DNA from: Cryoendolithus antarcticus
Lineage: Eukaryota; Ascomycota; Dothideomycetes; Cladosporiales; Cladosporiaceae
Assembly (NCBI GenBank): GCA_002077065.1
Contig: NAJO01000111.1
Coordinates: 1 to 28,026 of the forward strand
Reading direction: 5' to 3'
DNA length: 28,026 nt
The notes below the pieces were generated by a model, which was not told the DNA's origin, searched no databases, and worked only from the letters and a program-made list of their open reading frames with translations. This document shows, in pieces, positions 10,067 to 21,868 of this stretch. Both the position numbers and the translations under genes were made by a program. Within the stretch, counting starts at the first letter, position 1, and each line of letters starts with the position of its first letter.

Positions 10067-10657
10067 TCATACCCGTTCGTAAGGTACATCCTGCGGCGAG
10101 ACAGAGCTCCTCGAGTCTGACGTTCCCAGCGAGGAGTAAGGTCCTGAATCGGCAGACATGATGCTGCCTCTTCGTTGCTGTAGAGTGAGGAAGTCGGCAG
10201 CATAGACCATGCCCAAGGGAGGGACGTCCACAACCGATCTCAGTGGTGGAAGATTGACCACCGCCATGTTGCCGCGATGGAAACTTGTCGTGGGAGCGGC
10301 GTCTACCAGTGTCAACAGAGCAGCTCCGCTGGTAATCGCAACTTCACGGATTGCGTGTAGGAGCGCGCCGACGTCGCCACCATGATTGTTGGCGCATATG
10401 TGGCGGTAGATCTCCAGGGCTTTCCCCTCAGGGCGTGACTGAATTAGTGACATGAGAGTCCGACAATTGTCACATTCGCGCTCCAGATCGTGGTCCTTGC
10501 GTCGCAGTGCTGACCAGCGGTTTTCGCCAGCTTCGACTTGGTACTGGCAGGTTGTGTTCAGCGCTTGACACCTTGTGCAAGATGGGCTGTGTGTCGTCAG
10601 TATCGAGACACGAGTCTTGTGGGCGGATATGCAGTTGCCTACCGTACGCCGTCGCAC
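10067..10657 (-). pseudogene. Zn2Cys6 transcription factor, degraded N-terminal region
   Basis: The frame reads RRRTVGNCISAHKTR, then PSCTRCQALNTTCQYQ, then an amphipathic helix with LERECDNCRTLMSLI, then IYRHICANNHGG. This resembles a class of fungal binuclear zinc-cluster regulators in which a cluster ending C-T-R-C-Q-x-L-N-T-T-C is followed by a helical linker. The first half of the cluster lacks the expected Cys spacing: only one Cys is left where three are expected. No fungal-specific activation domain follows; the frame ends at 10067 and the DUF3638 fragment begins within 100 bp. I infer a decayed, truncated gene. The frame opens with a GTG, so the true start is not known. Confidence 0.5.
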
Positions 10658-12493
10658 TGTGGTGCTGTCAGGAAGTGAGATAATGTATTCTAGCTAACAT
10701 GGTTCAAGAACGATTCGACCATGTAATAGATCCAACCTCATATTCCGCTCCTTTCTGGTTCTCGGTCGCCTGCGCTACATGCGGGATGCTTTTGTCGATA
10801 TTGAGTTTTTTGGACGGGGCGTGAAGTCGAACATTAGTCCAGTTTGCCTACGAAAATTACAGCACGACGAAACCTCTGTCCGGTCACTAGAATACCCAGC
10901 CGGTGTGTAGATGCGCCAAGCTGGAGGCATTCCGATGCCAATATCGAGAACCTTCAGCGGGTAAAGCGAGCCGCTGCGTTCGCAGCTGGACTGAGAGATG
11001 AGGATTCGCATTCCTAGACTCATCTGCTGCTCAGTCTGGTTGATCGAGCACAATGGCGATGGTTTATTAGCAGGAACGGAATTATCTCCATTCACCCGTC
11101 AGGGTTTGCTGCTGATACTTGACGACACTGGGACTGGCCCATTCGTGAATGATCAGATTGCGACGAAGAGCACCTTCTCTAGAAACTTGCCCGTAGTCCG
11201 TAGAGAGCCTGAGAACTTGTCATAGGTATGTAATTTTACAAAGTAAACAAAATTTTAAACCTACTGGATGACTTGAATGTTGGTAATTGGCCTAAATTTC
11301 GCAAGTAGCTTTATCAAAGTGATCAAATGATCTCTTATCTGAATCAACGCATACTTGTCGCGAGATCGAGATTTTGAGACGTTGTTGCGACATCCTCGAG
11401 ATAATGACTGTCACAGCACAGCCCAGGCGGAATGAGTCTCCAGATGGCCAGGGGCAAGAGCTTATGATCTTGCTCAATCTCCTTGCACCATTCCCTTCCC
11501 AACTTCATATTCTTGCCGATCGTACGGACATAGGTAATGTGCACCTTCTCATAAAAGTGCAAACGTAGGTCATCTACTGACTTAACTTAATACATGTCTC
11601 TTCAATCATAAGTTTCGTTTTTGAATTCCCTGATACCGTCCATGATAACTGTGCGGCGCTCTCGAGAGGACGTGGACGGTATGACCTTCAGTGGCAGCAA
11701 CGGGAGGTATTAAGTAAGAAAATGTGGTGAACGGCATACACACTTGCTGATAGGAATTGTTACGGAGAATGCTACGGACACTGCTTTTGCTCGATTAGTC
11801 ACCCGTTGAGGAAAACCATTGCTAGATCCGATGAGCACTTGTCTTTGGCGAGACGGTCGTGGACGAGGCTCCGATGCGTTGGATGAATGTACCTTCATGG
11901 CTGTCATCGCCTCAAGGAATCTAATCATCATGTCACCCCGACACCAGCGTCCCGATCCTGCTCGTTTGGGTGGTAGCTGAGCTCGAAGTCATCCTGCCGG
12001 TAGATGCCGTCTTGACTCTCACCATCCCCTTGAGGCAATGTACCATGTTTCATCCTGCCGATGATCACACTTCCTTCTCCCGGCCCAGAAGACGGCAGCC
12101 GTCGCTGGCGTTCCGTGCTCTATGGCCGCGAATCCTTTGCACGGTGTTGTTTGTGCAAATACTTGAGTTAGAAGCTTGCGCCGCCCTTGGAACCCGATCG
12201 GCTTCCCTCGCTTATGTTACCGTAGTATGTGCCAAGGTCGAGCAATGCCTATTTTATGGCAGGATACGTCGCGCTAATGAGAGAGGCAGATCTGCAGTTG
12301 TGTAACGACAACGAACAGCCAAAGGTTGAGGGTTGGGTCGCGGGTGAGTTTGTGCCGATCCGGGCGTGCCCTAGTGAATCGGCAGCGGCGCTGGACCCTA
12401 GATCTAGAGCATGGCCGGTGGCTGAATAGCTGGGATAGTCTTGTAGACGAGCCCGTATGAGAGGCGTAATGATAACGCGCTCGTTCCCTCTGT
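10658..12493. other. No supported gene; two weak minus-strand frames
   Basis: Minus 10775-11095 contains PLKVLDIGIGMPPAW, which is faintly like methyltransferase motif I, but nothing else of that fold follows. Minus 11344-11562 reads VHITYVRTIGKNMKLGREWC, with natural composition but no recognised family. AT-rich patches near 11225-11290 and 11560-11650 separate them. I call no gene. Confidence 0.3.
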
Positions 12494-14666
12494 TTAGATC
12501 TTCCAGATCTTACTTCCCTCCTCCACCCTCCCCTCACAAATCTGCTTCAACACACCCTCTTCCCTAGTCATGCGTAAGATTAAAAGTATACCCATGAAAT
12601 TCTGCGTCAACGTGAAGTGATGCGGGACTAGACGCTTTTTGTTCTTGGGCGGCGCCATCGAAAGCGACCAGAGACACGCACTCTGAATGGCAAGCGCGCA
12701 GCAATTCGCGTCCTCGGCTGTCATGAGCTCGGGAAAATGCAGCGCTTTGTACACGAAAGGCCGGAACATCATGAAACGCGCATAATAGAACCGTGTCCGC
12801 AGCTCGGCAGTGACGATGTCAATATTAAACTCGTGGTTTATAGGCACGGAGCCTTGGTCTGGAGAGAAGAGGGGTTCGTTTGGGCGACGGGCTTGCGCGT
12901 TTGAGATGGGGAAGTCGAGCATGTCGGAGTCGTGCCATTGGAGGGGGCAGGGCAGGAGGGAGCGCCAGGAGTCGAGCTGGCGGGCCATTTCGGTTATCAC
13001 GGGGACGGGGGGACCACCGTAGTCGTCAGAGGATTCGGGTTGCGTTGTTGATGCTAGGTATTGTTAAGGTCTTGTTCTGTGATACTTCGCTAGCGGAGGT
13101 AGGACTTACACTCGTGGATGACGCTGTGGATGCGTCCGATGAGGCGGCGCAGCGCGATCATGGCGAGGAAATGATATTGGAAGTAGGCGCGCTCGTCTAC
13201 GCCTCTCTCGCCCGAGAGCTGGTCCTGTGCTTCCTGAAAGTAAGGCAGCGGGACTTCATCCTCCAGCGTGTGAATACCCGTCTGTGGCAGGTCTAGATCG
13301 AGATGATAAAGATCCTCGCTCAGTATACAAGCCCAGTAGGCGCGCTTGATCATGTCGCCTTCTTGCGTCGCCCAGTCGAATGGATGATATCGTACCAGCA
13401 CCTGGCACGCAATGGATGCTGCGACGGTGCTACGCCAGAAGTCCAGATGCCGACCAGTGGCCTCGAGGTATGTAGCCTGCAGCAGTAGGATCTGTACATT
13501 CTCAAGTGAGCAGAGCGTCACTACGAAGCCTAGACGTCGCCTCGCTTCGTTGAAGATTTCGATTCCGGGTGGCCGCTCTATAGTGCAGCCTCGGTAGCCA
13601 CTCGGTACGCCATTAACGATGCCGATCGGATTGCCAAAAACGCCTTCCTTCGCACATTGACCGAGCGCAAAGACCATAAGCGCCAGCACAGCCCCGGGAT
13701 CGCCCTCAGTGTAGCCATCTCGCGTGAGCCTGGAGACAGTATCATCAAGGAATGCATCGTGATTTAGGATAGGGTAGAGGACGTTGAAGGTGTTAAAGTA
13801 TGCATTCGTATACTCGTGGATGAGCTGTATCGTCAGAGACGGAAACGCTGTTCTAGTCGAGTAGCCTTCGTCTACTGCACCGATCCTGTAGCTTGGAAGC
13901 CCGCAGTCTGCAGCGAGAGGATCCGGGTGCTTGGTCATCTCCCACTTGACGAGCCAGAAGGTGCCTTCTTGCAGGATATGTTGCAAGTCTTTCGCGGCTT
14001 GCATGCCCGAATTGACGAGATAAAGATATATACTCGGCCAGAGTATGACCTTGTGCGGCACAGTCAAGTGCTGGTATGATTTTCGAACCTCAGTCGGATT
14101 ATCATGCCCACTGGCAGTCTCCCGCTCGTTCCGCTTCCCAGATGATTGCGAAGACGAGTAACGTGTTCCCGTAACGAAGTCAGAAGACGATGAGCTACCG
14201 GTAGCATTGGCGATTCTTATATTGTCAAATTTGTTCTCCAGGCGTGTAAGCGTGTCAAGGATGTGCACCATCGTCTTGTCTTTCCTGGCGGCCATAGTCA
14301 ACACCTGTCACTTAGGGCGATTGAAGCGTCTCTACGTCAGGCGATTGTTCGCACGTACTTCATTGGCAAGGGCTCTCGATACGAACATTCGACGTTGAGT
14401 CGTCGGCATAAGCCGCCTACACGCTTGTCAGCTCATGCTAGATCTTTCCACGTTCGGACCGCAGGTCGACTTGCATTTCGGTCTTTGTTCGTCGCACTTG
14501 CTCTTACTGTGATGATGTCGTCAGCGTTGGCCGTTCGGTACACATGTCACTTCAATCAGGGCACCCACCGGTTGCGACAGGTCTGGCAAGCCTGCGCTGC
14601 CATCGCAGCTCGCTCTCGACGATGTGAGGTGCTCTCACTTGGCTCGGCAGAATCTTGCGAGGCCAT
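12494..14666 (-). CDS. Zn2Cys6 fungal-specific transcription factor (five exons, intact)
   Basis: A nuclear DNA-binding regulator. Exons by splice signals: 14569-14666, 14475-14506, 14359-14416, 13110-14284 and 12494-13053, giving 640 aa from ATG 14664-14666. Introns are 62, 58, 74 and 56 bp. The joined N-terminus has a perfect Gal4-type cluster, C27-x2-C30-x6-C37-x6-C44-x2-C47-x6-C54 (CRNRKSKCDEQRPKC then GLCRRLNVECSY), followed by a coiled-coil linker (HILDTLTRLENKFDNI). The large exon carries the fungal transcription-factor middle-homology domain: FNVLYPILNHDAF, ALALMVFALGQ-type helices (as ALMVFALGQC), LENVQILLLQATYL and RAYWACILSEDL. The last exon ends in hydrophobic helices (LRTRFYYARFMMFRPFVY) and the stop at 12494. 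Intron 2 starts with GC rather than GT. Targets cannot be inferred. It is the only multi-exon gene here that reads through without damage, so it is probably functional. Confidence 0.85.
14417..14474 (-). other. GC-AG intron inside the zinc cluster
   Basis: The 58-bp intron begins gcaagt and ends gtgtag, with a ctgac branch point 12-15 bases before the acceptor. GC donors with AAGT are the known minor class. Using it joins T + GC to make the fourth cluster Cys and restores C-x2-C-x6-C exactly. The nearby GT donor (gtccga) gives an extra Cys and wrong spacing. Confidence 0.75.
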
Positions 14667-15626
14667 GGGGGCAGTTATTTCGCACGGGTGAAGCACCGGT
14701 CTTGGAACCTCGTCCAGCTTCAATGGTCTGATCAGCTGAGCGCGTAACGATGTGCACGTCTGGGCCGCTCTTCTCTTTGTGCTAGTCGACGATTCTCCAG
14801 TATTTGATACATCTGATGCTTTTGAAAGAGCTTGAAATCATCGGTCACCTCATGGTCATTGTGAATTTCTAAGGTGGTGGATGTGGATCAGTATCGATTT
14901 GTACGAGCCTTCCCTGGTGGTCCTCCTGGGGTCTGGAAGCTCGCTACCGTTGCCCTCAGGATGTCCAGTGATGTCGGGTGCTATGCCAGATTACCTGTCG
15001 ATGCGACCTCCACCCAGTACGTGCGCCGACCGTCGCGTGCCGCGCCCTTTTGGAAACTGTCTCTGGCAGTCAAGACATGTACACTCGGTAGCGACTCAGT
15101 CGCTGTATGCAGAGGTCGTACAGATGGACCCAAGCGTCGAAGGGTAAGGTAGAATTCAGCACGCGACCAACTTTCATGGATGATGCAAATTTACGCCAGC
15201 GTTCTTGTCTGCAATTTTATCGGATGACATTTGCGAAGTGTGAAGTGGGCGTTTGCAACGGAGGACTGTCCTGCTCCACTATGGCAGCCCCTACGGGATT
15301 GCGGGATGTGCATGTGTGAGCGGAATCGGTACGTTATGATTGGGCCGAAGACTGGGTGATGTCCCTGCCTTAGTGCCGTAGTCCCTGTGGAGCGCCCGCT
15401 TCCGTTCCACTTAGTTCTAGGCAGAAAACCGGCATCGGGCACTCGAGTATCCGGGAGACCGGGGACCGATTCCTGACACACGGGGAACCTAAGAACATGT
15501 CCACATCTATCTTCCTGGTCATCTACAATTTGTGGCTTCAGCATCATGTTCCGCTGCTACCTGGCCGTGTGCCAGGTATGCATACCATGCAGCACACTCA
15601 TGAGTACGGGATTGCAGTGCCACGAT
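14667..15626. other. No supported gene (upstream region of the transcription factor)
   Basis: Presumed promoter and intergenic DNA. Open frames on both strands are Ser/Arg/Cys-rich without motifs. Nothing further is visible. Confidence 0.4.
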
Positions 15627-16004
15627 TCAGGCCACTTCACCTCTTCCCCAGCTACAGTCCGTCAAAATATCAAGGGCAATCCCGGCGCCTCTATGTATTC
15701 TTAGGCCGTGCGCCCTTTTGTACATGATTACGGCGTGGGCAGCAGAGCCCGTGCGAATGGCACGTTAACGACAACGACCTGTACAGACGACGACTTACTC
15801 TTTGCCGCCGATGCCTGCGCCGCGCAACGCGACAAGTGCCGCCGACCGAATGGAGGACACGCCGCATAGAATCGGGGACACCACAGGTAAGATCGTCTCT
15901 ACCAGTGCTAGAATGGACGTGATACCTAGAAGCCCACCTGGCGGCAGGGCTTCCGCGAAATTCAAGAGTCCAAGGGCGCAAATGAGATGGCGATGATACT
16001 GCAT
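15627..16004 (-). CDS. Candidate small secreted protein
   Basis: From ATG 16002-16004 the frame opens MQYHRHLICALGLLNFAEA, a typical signal peptide (basic start, hydrophobic core, small residues before the likely cleavage near LPPGG). A hydrophobic/amphipathic stretch follows (GITSILALVETILPVV) with one Cys and a Gly-rich end. The frame would stop at TAA 15795-15797, giving 69 aa, but that TAA is inside a consensus gtaagt donor (15793-15798). Splicing 15715-15798 (84 bp, acceptor caaaag) gives 97 aa ending at 15627. The second exon is less certain: the only other support is a ttaac branch-like site. Most in-frame sequence upstream of the Met is not signal-like, which favours this start. There is no homology call. 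Such proteins are often surface or effector-like, but this is inference. Confidence 0.4.
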
Positions 16005-16720
16005 CCTCTCGTAGCGATGTGGACAGTCGTCCGTTCCTGGCTTGCTTGGAGTATAACATGGGGTGGAAAAGTGGTGAGCGATGGAAAGGACTTGATGCTC
16101 AATGACATGATGCACGCTTTATACCTTGTGACTGTTCCTTCACATGTCAGGTCATGTCGCCCATCAGACCGAGCCTGTCTAGACGATTAGGCAAATCCAA
16201 GCGTGGCGATGATACGTGGCGATGATGCGTGACGATGATGCGTAGCGATGATGCTCGCAACGCCTCCTCTTCGCACGATGTGATGGCTTCCATCTCAAGA
16301 CATAGCTCTAGCGGCTCCTCGTGGGATTTAATGAGCGGTTGCGCTCTAATGATAGAGCATTCGTTCTTGGGGAAGGGAGCTGTTTGGGATGTCTTCCCGA
16401 CAATGGCTTCAATCGTGGTGTAAGACGCAGTAAGGACGTGATGGATAGAGCGATGGGTTTGATCGCAATCATACACAGAATCGAGTGCGCGCTATACTTG
16501 AAGGGTACGTAAGAGTGCCACAGAGGTGTGTGCAGCACGAGACCGAAAGGAGGGAGCAGCCGCGATCGCTGAGGTACTAAGGTTACGCACTGATATGAAG
16601 TCGAAAAGGTGAAGCGCAATCGTGACACGCCGTAATACCCCAATGAATTGCCATGGATCTTCCTTCGCTTATTGTTCTGTGCGCATTGCCAGAACACATC
16701 TTCGCAAAAGCAATGTCTGC
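16005..16720. other. Intergenic: upstream of the secreted-protein gene and 3' of the RBR gene
   Basis: No coding frame is supported. It holds the 13-bp tandem repeat described separately. Confidence 0.4.
16201..16252. repeat. 13-bp tandem repeat, 4 copies
   Basis: Four consecutive 13-mers of the form RCGTRRCGATGAT (16201, 16214, 16227, 16240). Differences between units are G/A transitions only. It lies about 200 bp upstream of the candidate secreted-protein ATG, so it could act as a clustered binding site or simply be a minisatellite. Confidence 0.85.
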
Positions 16721-18706
16721 CTAGTCCACGGCGGGCGCCTCAATCGAGCCAATCGCCACCAGAGTCGAATCAATCAGTGACGAATCTTCACTTGAAGCTT
16801 GGAGATCGCTGCGGATCTTTGTCTTAGCCGTTTCCACCCTCTCTGTGTGGAATCGATCATGGTCGTCTAGCCAGAGAGCGCAGCCGGGACCAGGGGGAAT
16901 GACATTACCCTCGATGTCGTGAGGTATAGTCACAAAGTAGCCATAGTCTTGAACATCATCGCCACAGACATAACACTGCATGTTGTCACAAGAGCACTTG
17001 ACCTTATTACAGTCTTGCTCTTTGATGAAGGGCAACTTACACTTGCTGCAGTGCTGTACAAGCCCTGCTGTCATTGCATCCGAGATGGCATGCGTATACT
17101 GCTGCTGCTGCTTGAGGTCGTCGCATGAGATAGATATGTAGGTGTGTTGTCTGCAGCGGCGACAACTGGCCTTCCCGCAGTGTGTGTATCGGAATTCAGG
17201 ATCAACATCCACAGGGTCGTCCATGATAGCCCCATATCTGCAGAAGGGGCAGTGTACTATGCCATCGATGCTTGCTTCGATCACTTCCTTGTGTTGCTGC
17301 AGCTCCCACAGACGATCTAATAGTGGTTTGTCGCGGAGTAGATAGAGCTGATTGTGCTCATAGTCGGCGCCGCAATTCCCGATGCAGAGCTTAGGACAGG
17401 TCCCCGTCCCGATCTTCTGCGCGATCCAGCCTTTTGCGCAGTCGATACAGCAGAAATGGCCGTCGCCGGCCTTGCAGCGAAGCAGGTCGATGCACAGAAA
17501 GTCTTCAATGCAAGCTACGCATCGTGCTTTTTGGCTAACCTCCCCGAGTGCCTGAAGTAGTTGCGGATGAGGAAGTGCCGCCTGCTTGCGCGCTACTTCG
17601 AGCTCTTCTATCAGCCAAGGCAGACCCTGATCGCGTGCAATTTCGGATGCGTCGCGTAAATCAGCCTTGTTCTTGCGACCACCACGACCCGGTGGACGGG
17701 AGGCAATGTCGAGATGCGTGGCCAGATATCGCTGGTGGGTCTATTCGATGTCCTGTATCGCTCCGAGCGTCCAGTCAGGAAACTCCGCTTTGATCATTTT
17801 GCAAATTGTGGAGCGTGTAGACTCAGCTAGAGACGGGTCATACGAGATCACGCGTCCCAAACCCTGCGCTAGAGTCGAGACTGACTCGCTCTCTGATTGT
17901 TTCGGATATGTCTTTCTGCTCAGGATGTCGTCGACCATGCATTGCAGTTTGGTGGAGGCGCAACCACCAGCATTGGCGTCGTATAGCTGCGCCACATAGT
18001 CTTGGGCGATATCTGGAAAAAGTTTGAGGAGCCTACAAAGGGAGTCGTCCCTAGTGAGCTCTTCAAATTCACTACCAGGATTCAGGTTGTTTGGCAACGA
18101 AGAGGTTTCATCTCGACTAGCAAATTCGGTGAGGCTATCATCTAACAATGTGTCGAACCGACGGCGCTTGCGCTGCTCAGATGAAGCTTTGCTTTTCTTG
18201 GCGATTTTCTCCGTGATCGGGAGATGCTCTTGGTCTTGAGACTGCTGGCGTTGATGGACACGTCGCAGATTTTGTTCGCTACTTTGGCGACGCCGCATAG
18301 GGTCTGCTGCAGGCCATAGATCGTCGAAGCTGTCTGGTAATGTGGACCGTTTACGACGTGGTTGTGCGGGAAACTGATGACCAGCTGGCCAGGCGGGGCC
18401 AGCTGCTAGGTTGCCACGGTCGCCAATATCGGCGACACTGTCACGGCCATTGCGATTGGGAGGGAATGCGTATTGCTGAGTACCGACGTGCACCTGCCTT
18501 TTGTCGGTGGGCGAATCACTAACGTTGAATCGGGCGGGATGGTGATTGTTGTTGACGAATTCAACGGCACTGCGTGCATGACCAGACTGGCTGCGAGGTA
18601 GCGGCAGAAGATCGTGCTTATGAACGTCGGATGTATCATCGTCAACAGAGATCGGGTCTCCTGCTGTGGAACCCCTTGAGCTGGGTACGACTGGATCGAA
18701 CGCCAT
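16721..18706 (-). pseudogene. RBR E3 ubiquitin ligase, RNF216/TRIAD3-like, with one in-frame TAG
   Basis: RBR ligases take ubiquitin from E2 on RING1 and pass it through a catalytic Cys in RING2. From ATG 18704-18706 one frame of 661 codons runs to 16721 with a single TAG at 17741-17743 (codon 322). Before it lies a basic, disordered region with NLS-like KRRRFD and RKRSTLPDSF, then helices ending MIKAEFPDWTLGAIQDIE. After it: KARCVACIEDFLCIDLLRC...GHFCCIDCAKGW...CPKLC (RING1), CPFCRYG...CGKASCRRCRQHT (IBR), then CSKCKLPFIKEQDCNKVKC...CYVCGDD (RING2, with the expected Cys before NKV). This order and the FIKEQ/CNK motifs match RNF216-type fungal proteins. No intron is needed. A CAG-to-TAG change would explain the stop. 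It may be a recent pseudogene, an allele, a base-calling error or readthrough. Upstream in-frame TTG (18739) is not a likely start. Confidence 0.8.
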
Positions 18707-19574
18707 TTGCGGTGGTTGGCGGCGCAGACGTGAAGGCAATGCGCGTGTTCATGTAATGCTTGGGTTGCCGGTGAGGGTCTTTCAGCAGATACACGTTGTC
18801 TCCTGGCGCGATGTTGTCTGTAACTTCTCTTGACGCAAGTCTATGTTGTCCTCCGAGAAGCCACAGTAACGGGAACCGTGATTCCTGGTCGTCGTGGTAG
18901 GATCACTCGGAAGTGAAAGTGATTCCCATGAAGGTAACTGGATTGTTTTTGCTCTCACTATGAGATAGAGACTAGTGAGCAAGTGTTAGTGACGGTGTCC
19001 GAAGAGAGAGATGTCTGGTGAGCATTGATCAAACGCCCTCCACCTGTATTGAGCGGTTGCACGATTGCGCGATTGAGCACACCAAATGGTATTCTATAGG
19101 CAATACTGATAAGAGAGGCAATGGCAGCTCGCCTTGGGGGTTTGATCGGGGTGCGGATGGAAGTGACTGCGTCAGAAGTACTTGAACGCATGCATGTCGT
19201 TTGCGGCTACGGTCCGTCCCCGTATTCTCCTTCAATGTTACTTCGCTGACTTCGCAATGACATCATACAAAGGTGCTGAGACAAGGCAGGCGTTTCCCTG
19301 GCGCTCGCCAGGTATGAGCTCGTCACCGCGGTAGTTCTGGAGTACCGGCTAGTCCATCTCCAAGCCTTGCTGCTTTGCCGGTGGTCTTCCAGCGCTCCAG
19401 ACTACCAGGTCGCGTCAAGTCTCCGTATCCCGAATATGTGGCTGGCAGCCGGGTACCCACGTGCCCTGAACCCTGCCAAGTAATTTCGGGAGATATAGAC
19501 ATGTGTGAGCGGTACAGCAGACTGAACAACCTCTTTGCCAGCCTGACACGCCAGGAAAGACTGTGAAGGCAAAC
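18707..19574. other. No supported gene
   Basis: Presumed promoter of the RBR gene, then unassigned sequence. A short perfect palindrome (CCTGGCG/CGCCAGG, 19297-19312) is present. Minus-strand 18958-19191 is open but unrecognised. No LTR or TIR was recognised that could mark the left edge of the cassette beginning at 19575. Confidence 0.35.
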
Positions 19575-21659
19575 ATGCGCTTACTTAACAGGTCTCCCTA
19601 TTGAAGCGTTGTGATCCGGCAGCGCCTTGACGCTAGCACCGCAGCAGTGAACTCAGACAGCTGCATATCGCGCAGACGAGCCGGGCCATCTGGCGGGTTG
19701 ATTACAGCAACGACGCCCACTATGGGGCATGATGGAACACTCATGTCTCTTTCTTTGCAGTCTCGCGCACAACGATCCGTGTCTGTCCCTTTCATACCAA
19801 ACAATGGGCATCGTAGAATCGATAACTCGGTAGAATTACGGTCCAGTGAAGCCCGGTTCAAGTCTACCTCCGCGCCCTCCCAGAGTCACGTGCAAACATT
19901 CCCCCGAAGCCAAGCATTGTGATGAGTCATGCACAAGCGCGGTGTCACGCCACAGGACCGCACCAGCTTCAAAGTCATCCCCTCGGCAGCGAGGATTGTG
20001 GGATCTTGCGCTTACTAAGTGCGGGACATTTCCGGACTAATCAGAACGCTGATCCCTTCCACGAGCGACCTTCGTGGCCAGCCGATCGACGAGCGAGCGC
20101 CAAAGCAAGCGAAGGTCATGTCGCTACCTGTGTCGATGAGCCATGAGGTGTGTATTGCTAAAACATGCAAGGTTCAAGAAACCATCTTGCTTAATTCTCT
20201 CCGCCTTAAGCATGAGCAGTTCAAGGAGGGAGGCAATGGCAGACTCTAGCTAGTCGTCGGCAATTGAGCAAACCGCGGTGTCAGGTTCGAGAGCGTTGAG
20301 AGCGACCAGTCTTTCGACAGGCGTGACTGGATGCCGGCCTCCCCCGCGTCGTTCCATACCGTCATGAACTGTGCCTTCACTGTATTGCGCACGCACTATT
20401 ATGCGAATGAAGCCGGACAGCGGCTTGATCACAGTCTCTTCAAGGACGCACGCTTCTGGGGCATGGAAGGCATCTCGAACACCAAGCCTAAGTATTATCT
20501 CACACGCGGCCTTGAGCTCCGCTCTTTCCGGACTAGGATTGTGTTGCTGTTCACGCAGGAGATGATAGACCGCGCTCTTGTGGATCGAGCAACGGCTGCA
20601 GGAGGCGACAATCGAATCGACGCGATCAGACGTGCCATTGTAATGCTGAAGCCGAAGGAGTACCTGACAAACATCAATTCGATTTACCAGAAGGCCATGA
20701 GGTCAGCAGCATGGCGTGGCGACGTGGTTGAAGGAGCCAAACCGGATCCAGGATTCGTGACCCTGCGCAGGCTACTTATTGGTATTGCGCAGTCGTTGAC
20801 GATTGACATTGGTCACCTGCGCCGTGCTGTCGACCATGTGCTGTCGACCATCTTATCGTGCCATTCCTTGGTGCAGGCCAGAAATGGCACGCTCGCTTGA
20901 TGTTGTGTCTTCGCTAGTTGCTTAGCAATGCCACTGCACCAGCACTGTAGCGAGCCGTCCTCGCTACAGGAGTTGTCAATCCGTCAGGTAGGAAGGGCAA
21001 AACAGTAGCTCTTGATGGACTGCTCGAACTGCACAACCTCGACGACTCGGAGGACATCAGCCACTTCGCCAACTCAACACATGACCTGCCTTCAACCGCG
21101 AGCCTGCGCGCGTTGTCAGGCAGATCTCGAAGGAGAAGGTGGCATGGGAGTGAGCGGTACTAACGCCCACTCGGCAAGGAACACCGTTGTCGACATTGTC
21201 AGCTTGGATGATAAGCTGCTGAATGAGGGCCCAGGAAACTGGTAACTCATTGAGTCAGATGACAGGCCATGGGCGGTTTCGGACGACATCGACCGACTCG
21301 GTGCAGATGCACTGAACGACTAGGTGGCAGCCTTCAATAAGGCCCAGCAGGACTACGCACAAGGCTTCGCCACTGCGATCGAGGTGCTAAATATTGAGCA
21401 GCGTGGTCTTGGTACGATCACTGAGGCGATTGTCGATGAGGAGGCAGACGAGGCCTACTTGATTCCAGCCCGTGATGGCTACATGGAATTGTTAGATGCG
21501 AACGGGGTCGAGCGTGTGGACCTGAGTGGTACGAAGGACCACATTGCCGGTGGCGTGCCGCGCGGTATCGCGGCTCGCAGTGGTGATGCAGCTCGTGGTG
21601 GTGGTGTAGCAGCCGAGCCTGCGTTCACGGGCGACGACATTACTACTAGCCAGTTGTGA
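19575..21659 (+). pseudogene. Unrecognised ~690-codon gene, stop-ridden but largely frame-preserved
   Basis: From ATG 19575 the same frame can be followed to TGA 21657-21659. Stops seen in this frame include TGA 19602, TAG 20247, TGA 20898, TAG 21006, TAA 21243 and TAG 21321, plus others near 19920 and 20016. The longest open parts are 20331-20900 (IDAIRRAIVMLKPKEYLTNI, helical) and 21324-21659 (AFNKAQQDYAQGFATAIEVL, then acidic EEADEAYLIPA). Between about 20905 and 21125 another frame reads better (NPSGRKGKTVALDGLLEL, then an acidic DDSEDISHF), so a pair of compensating indels is likely. Most stops can be derived from CAR or CGA codons by C-to-T. I do not recognise the family. The preserved frame between stops implies it once coded and decayed mainly by transitions. 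It lies 210 bp ahead of a second decayed gene on the same strand. Confidence 0.5.
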
Positions 21660-21868
21660 GTACAACACCTTGCTCACAATAGGTATTCGCTGTGTGCACA
21701 TCACGTGGCCTTCACTGTCGTTGTGCCCTAGCCACCAAATTTGCTTACTTGGTGACAATCACTTCTTAACAATACGATCCGTGATAATGAGACTTGACAG
21801 TCGAAACCGACGCCAGCTTCTTTCGACAATGCTTCTTTTCTCCCTCCAGATACCGATAAGCGCTCACT

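Noticed and set aside
10775..11095. Methyltransferase from VLDIGIG
   Set aside because: Only a fragment of motif I is seen; no other SAM-methyltransferase motif follows and the composition is poor.
13090..14304. Transcription factor starting at the in-frame start near 14304 (404 aa, no zinc cluster)
   Set aside because: Splice signals upstream restore a perfect Zn2Cys6 cluster and the last exon past 13090, so this is only the large exon.
19297..19312. Palindrome CCTGGCG/CGCCAGG as a regulatory site
   Set aside because: Single short palindrome with no context; expected by chance at this GC content.
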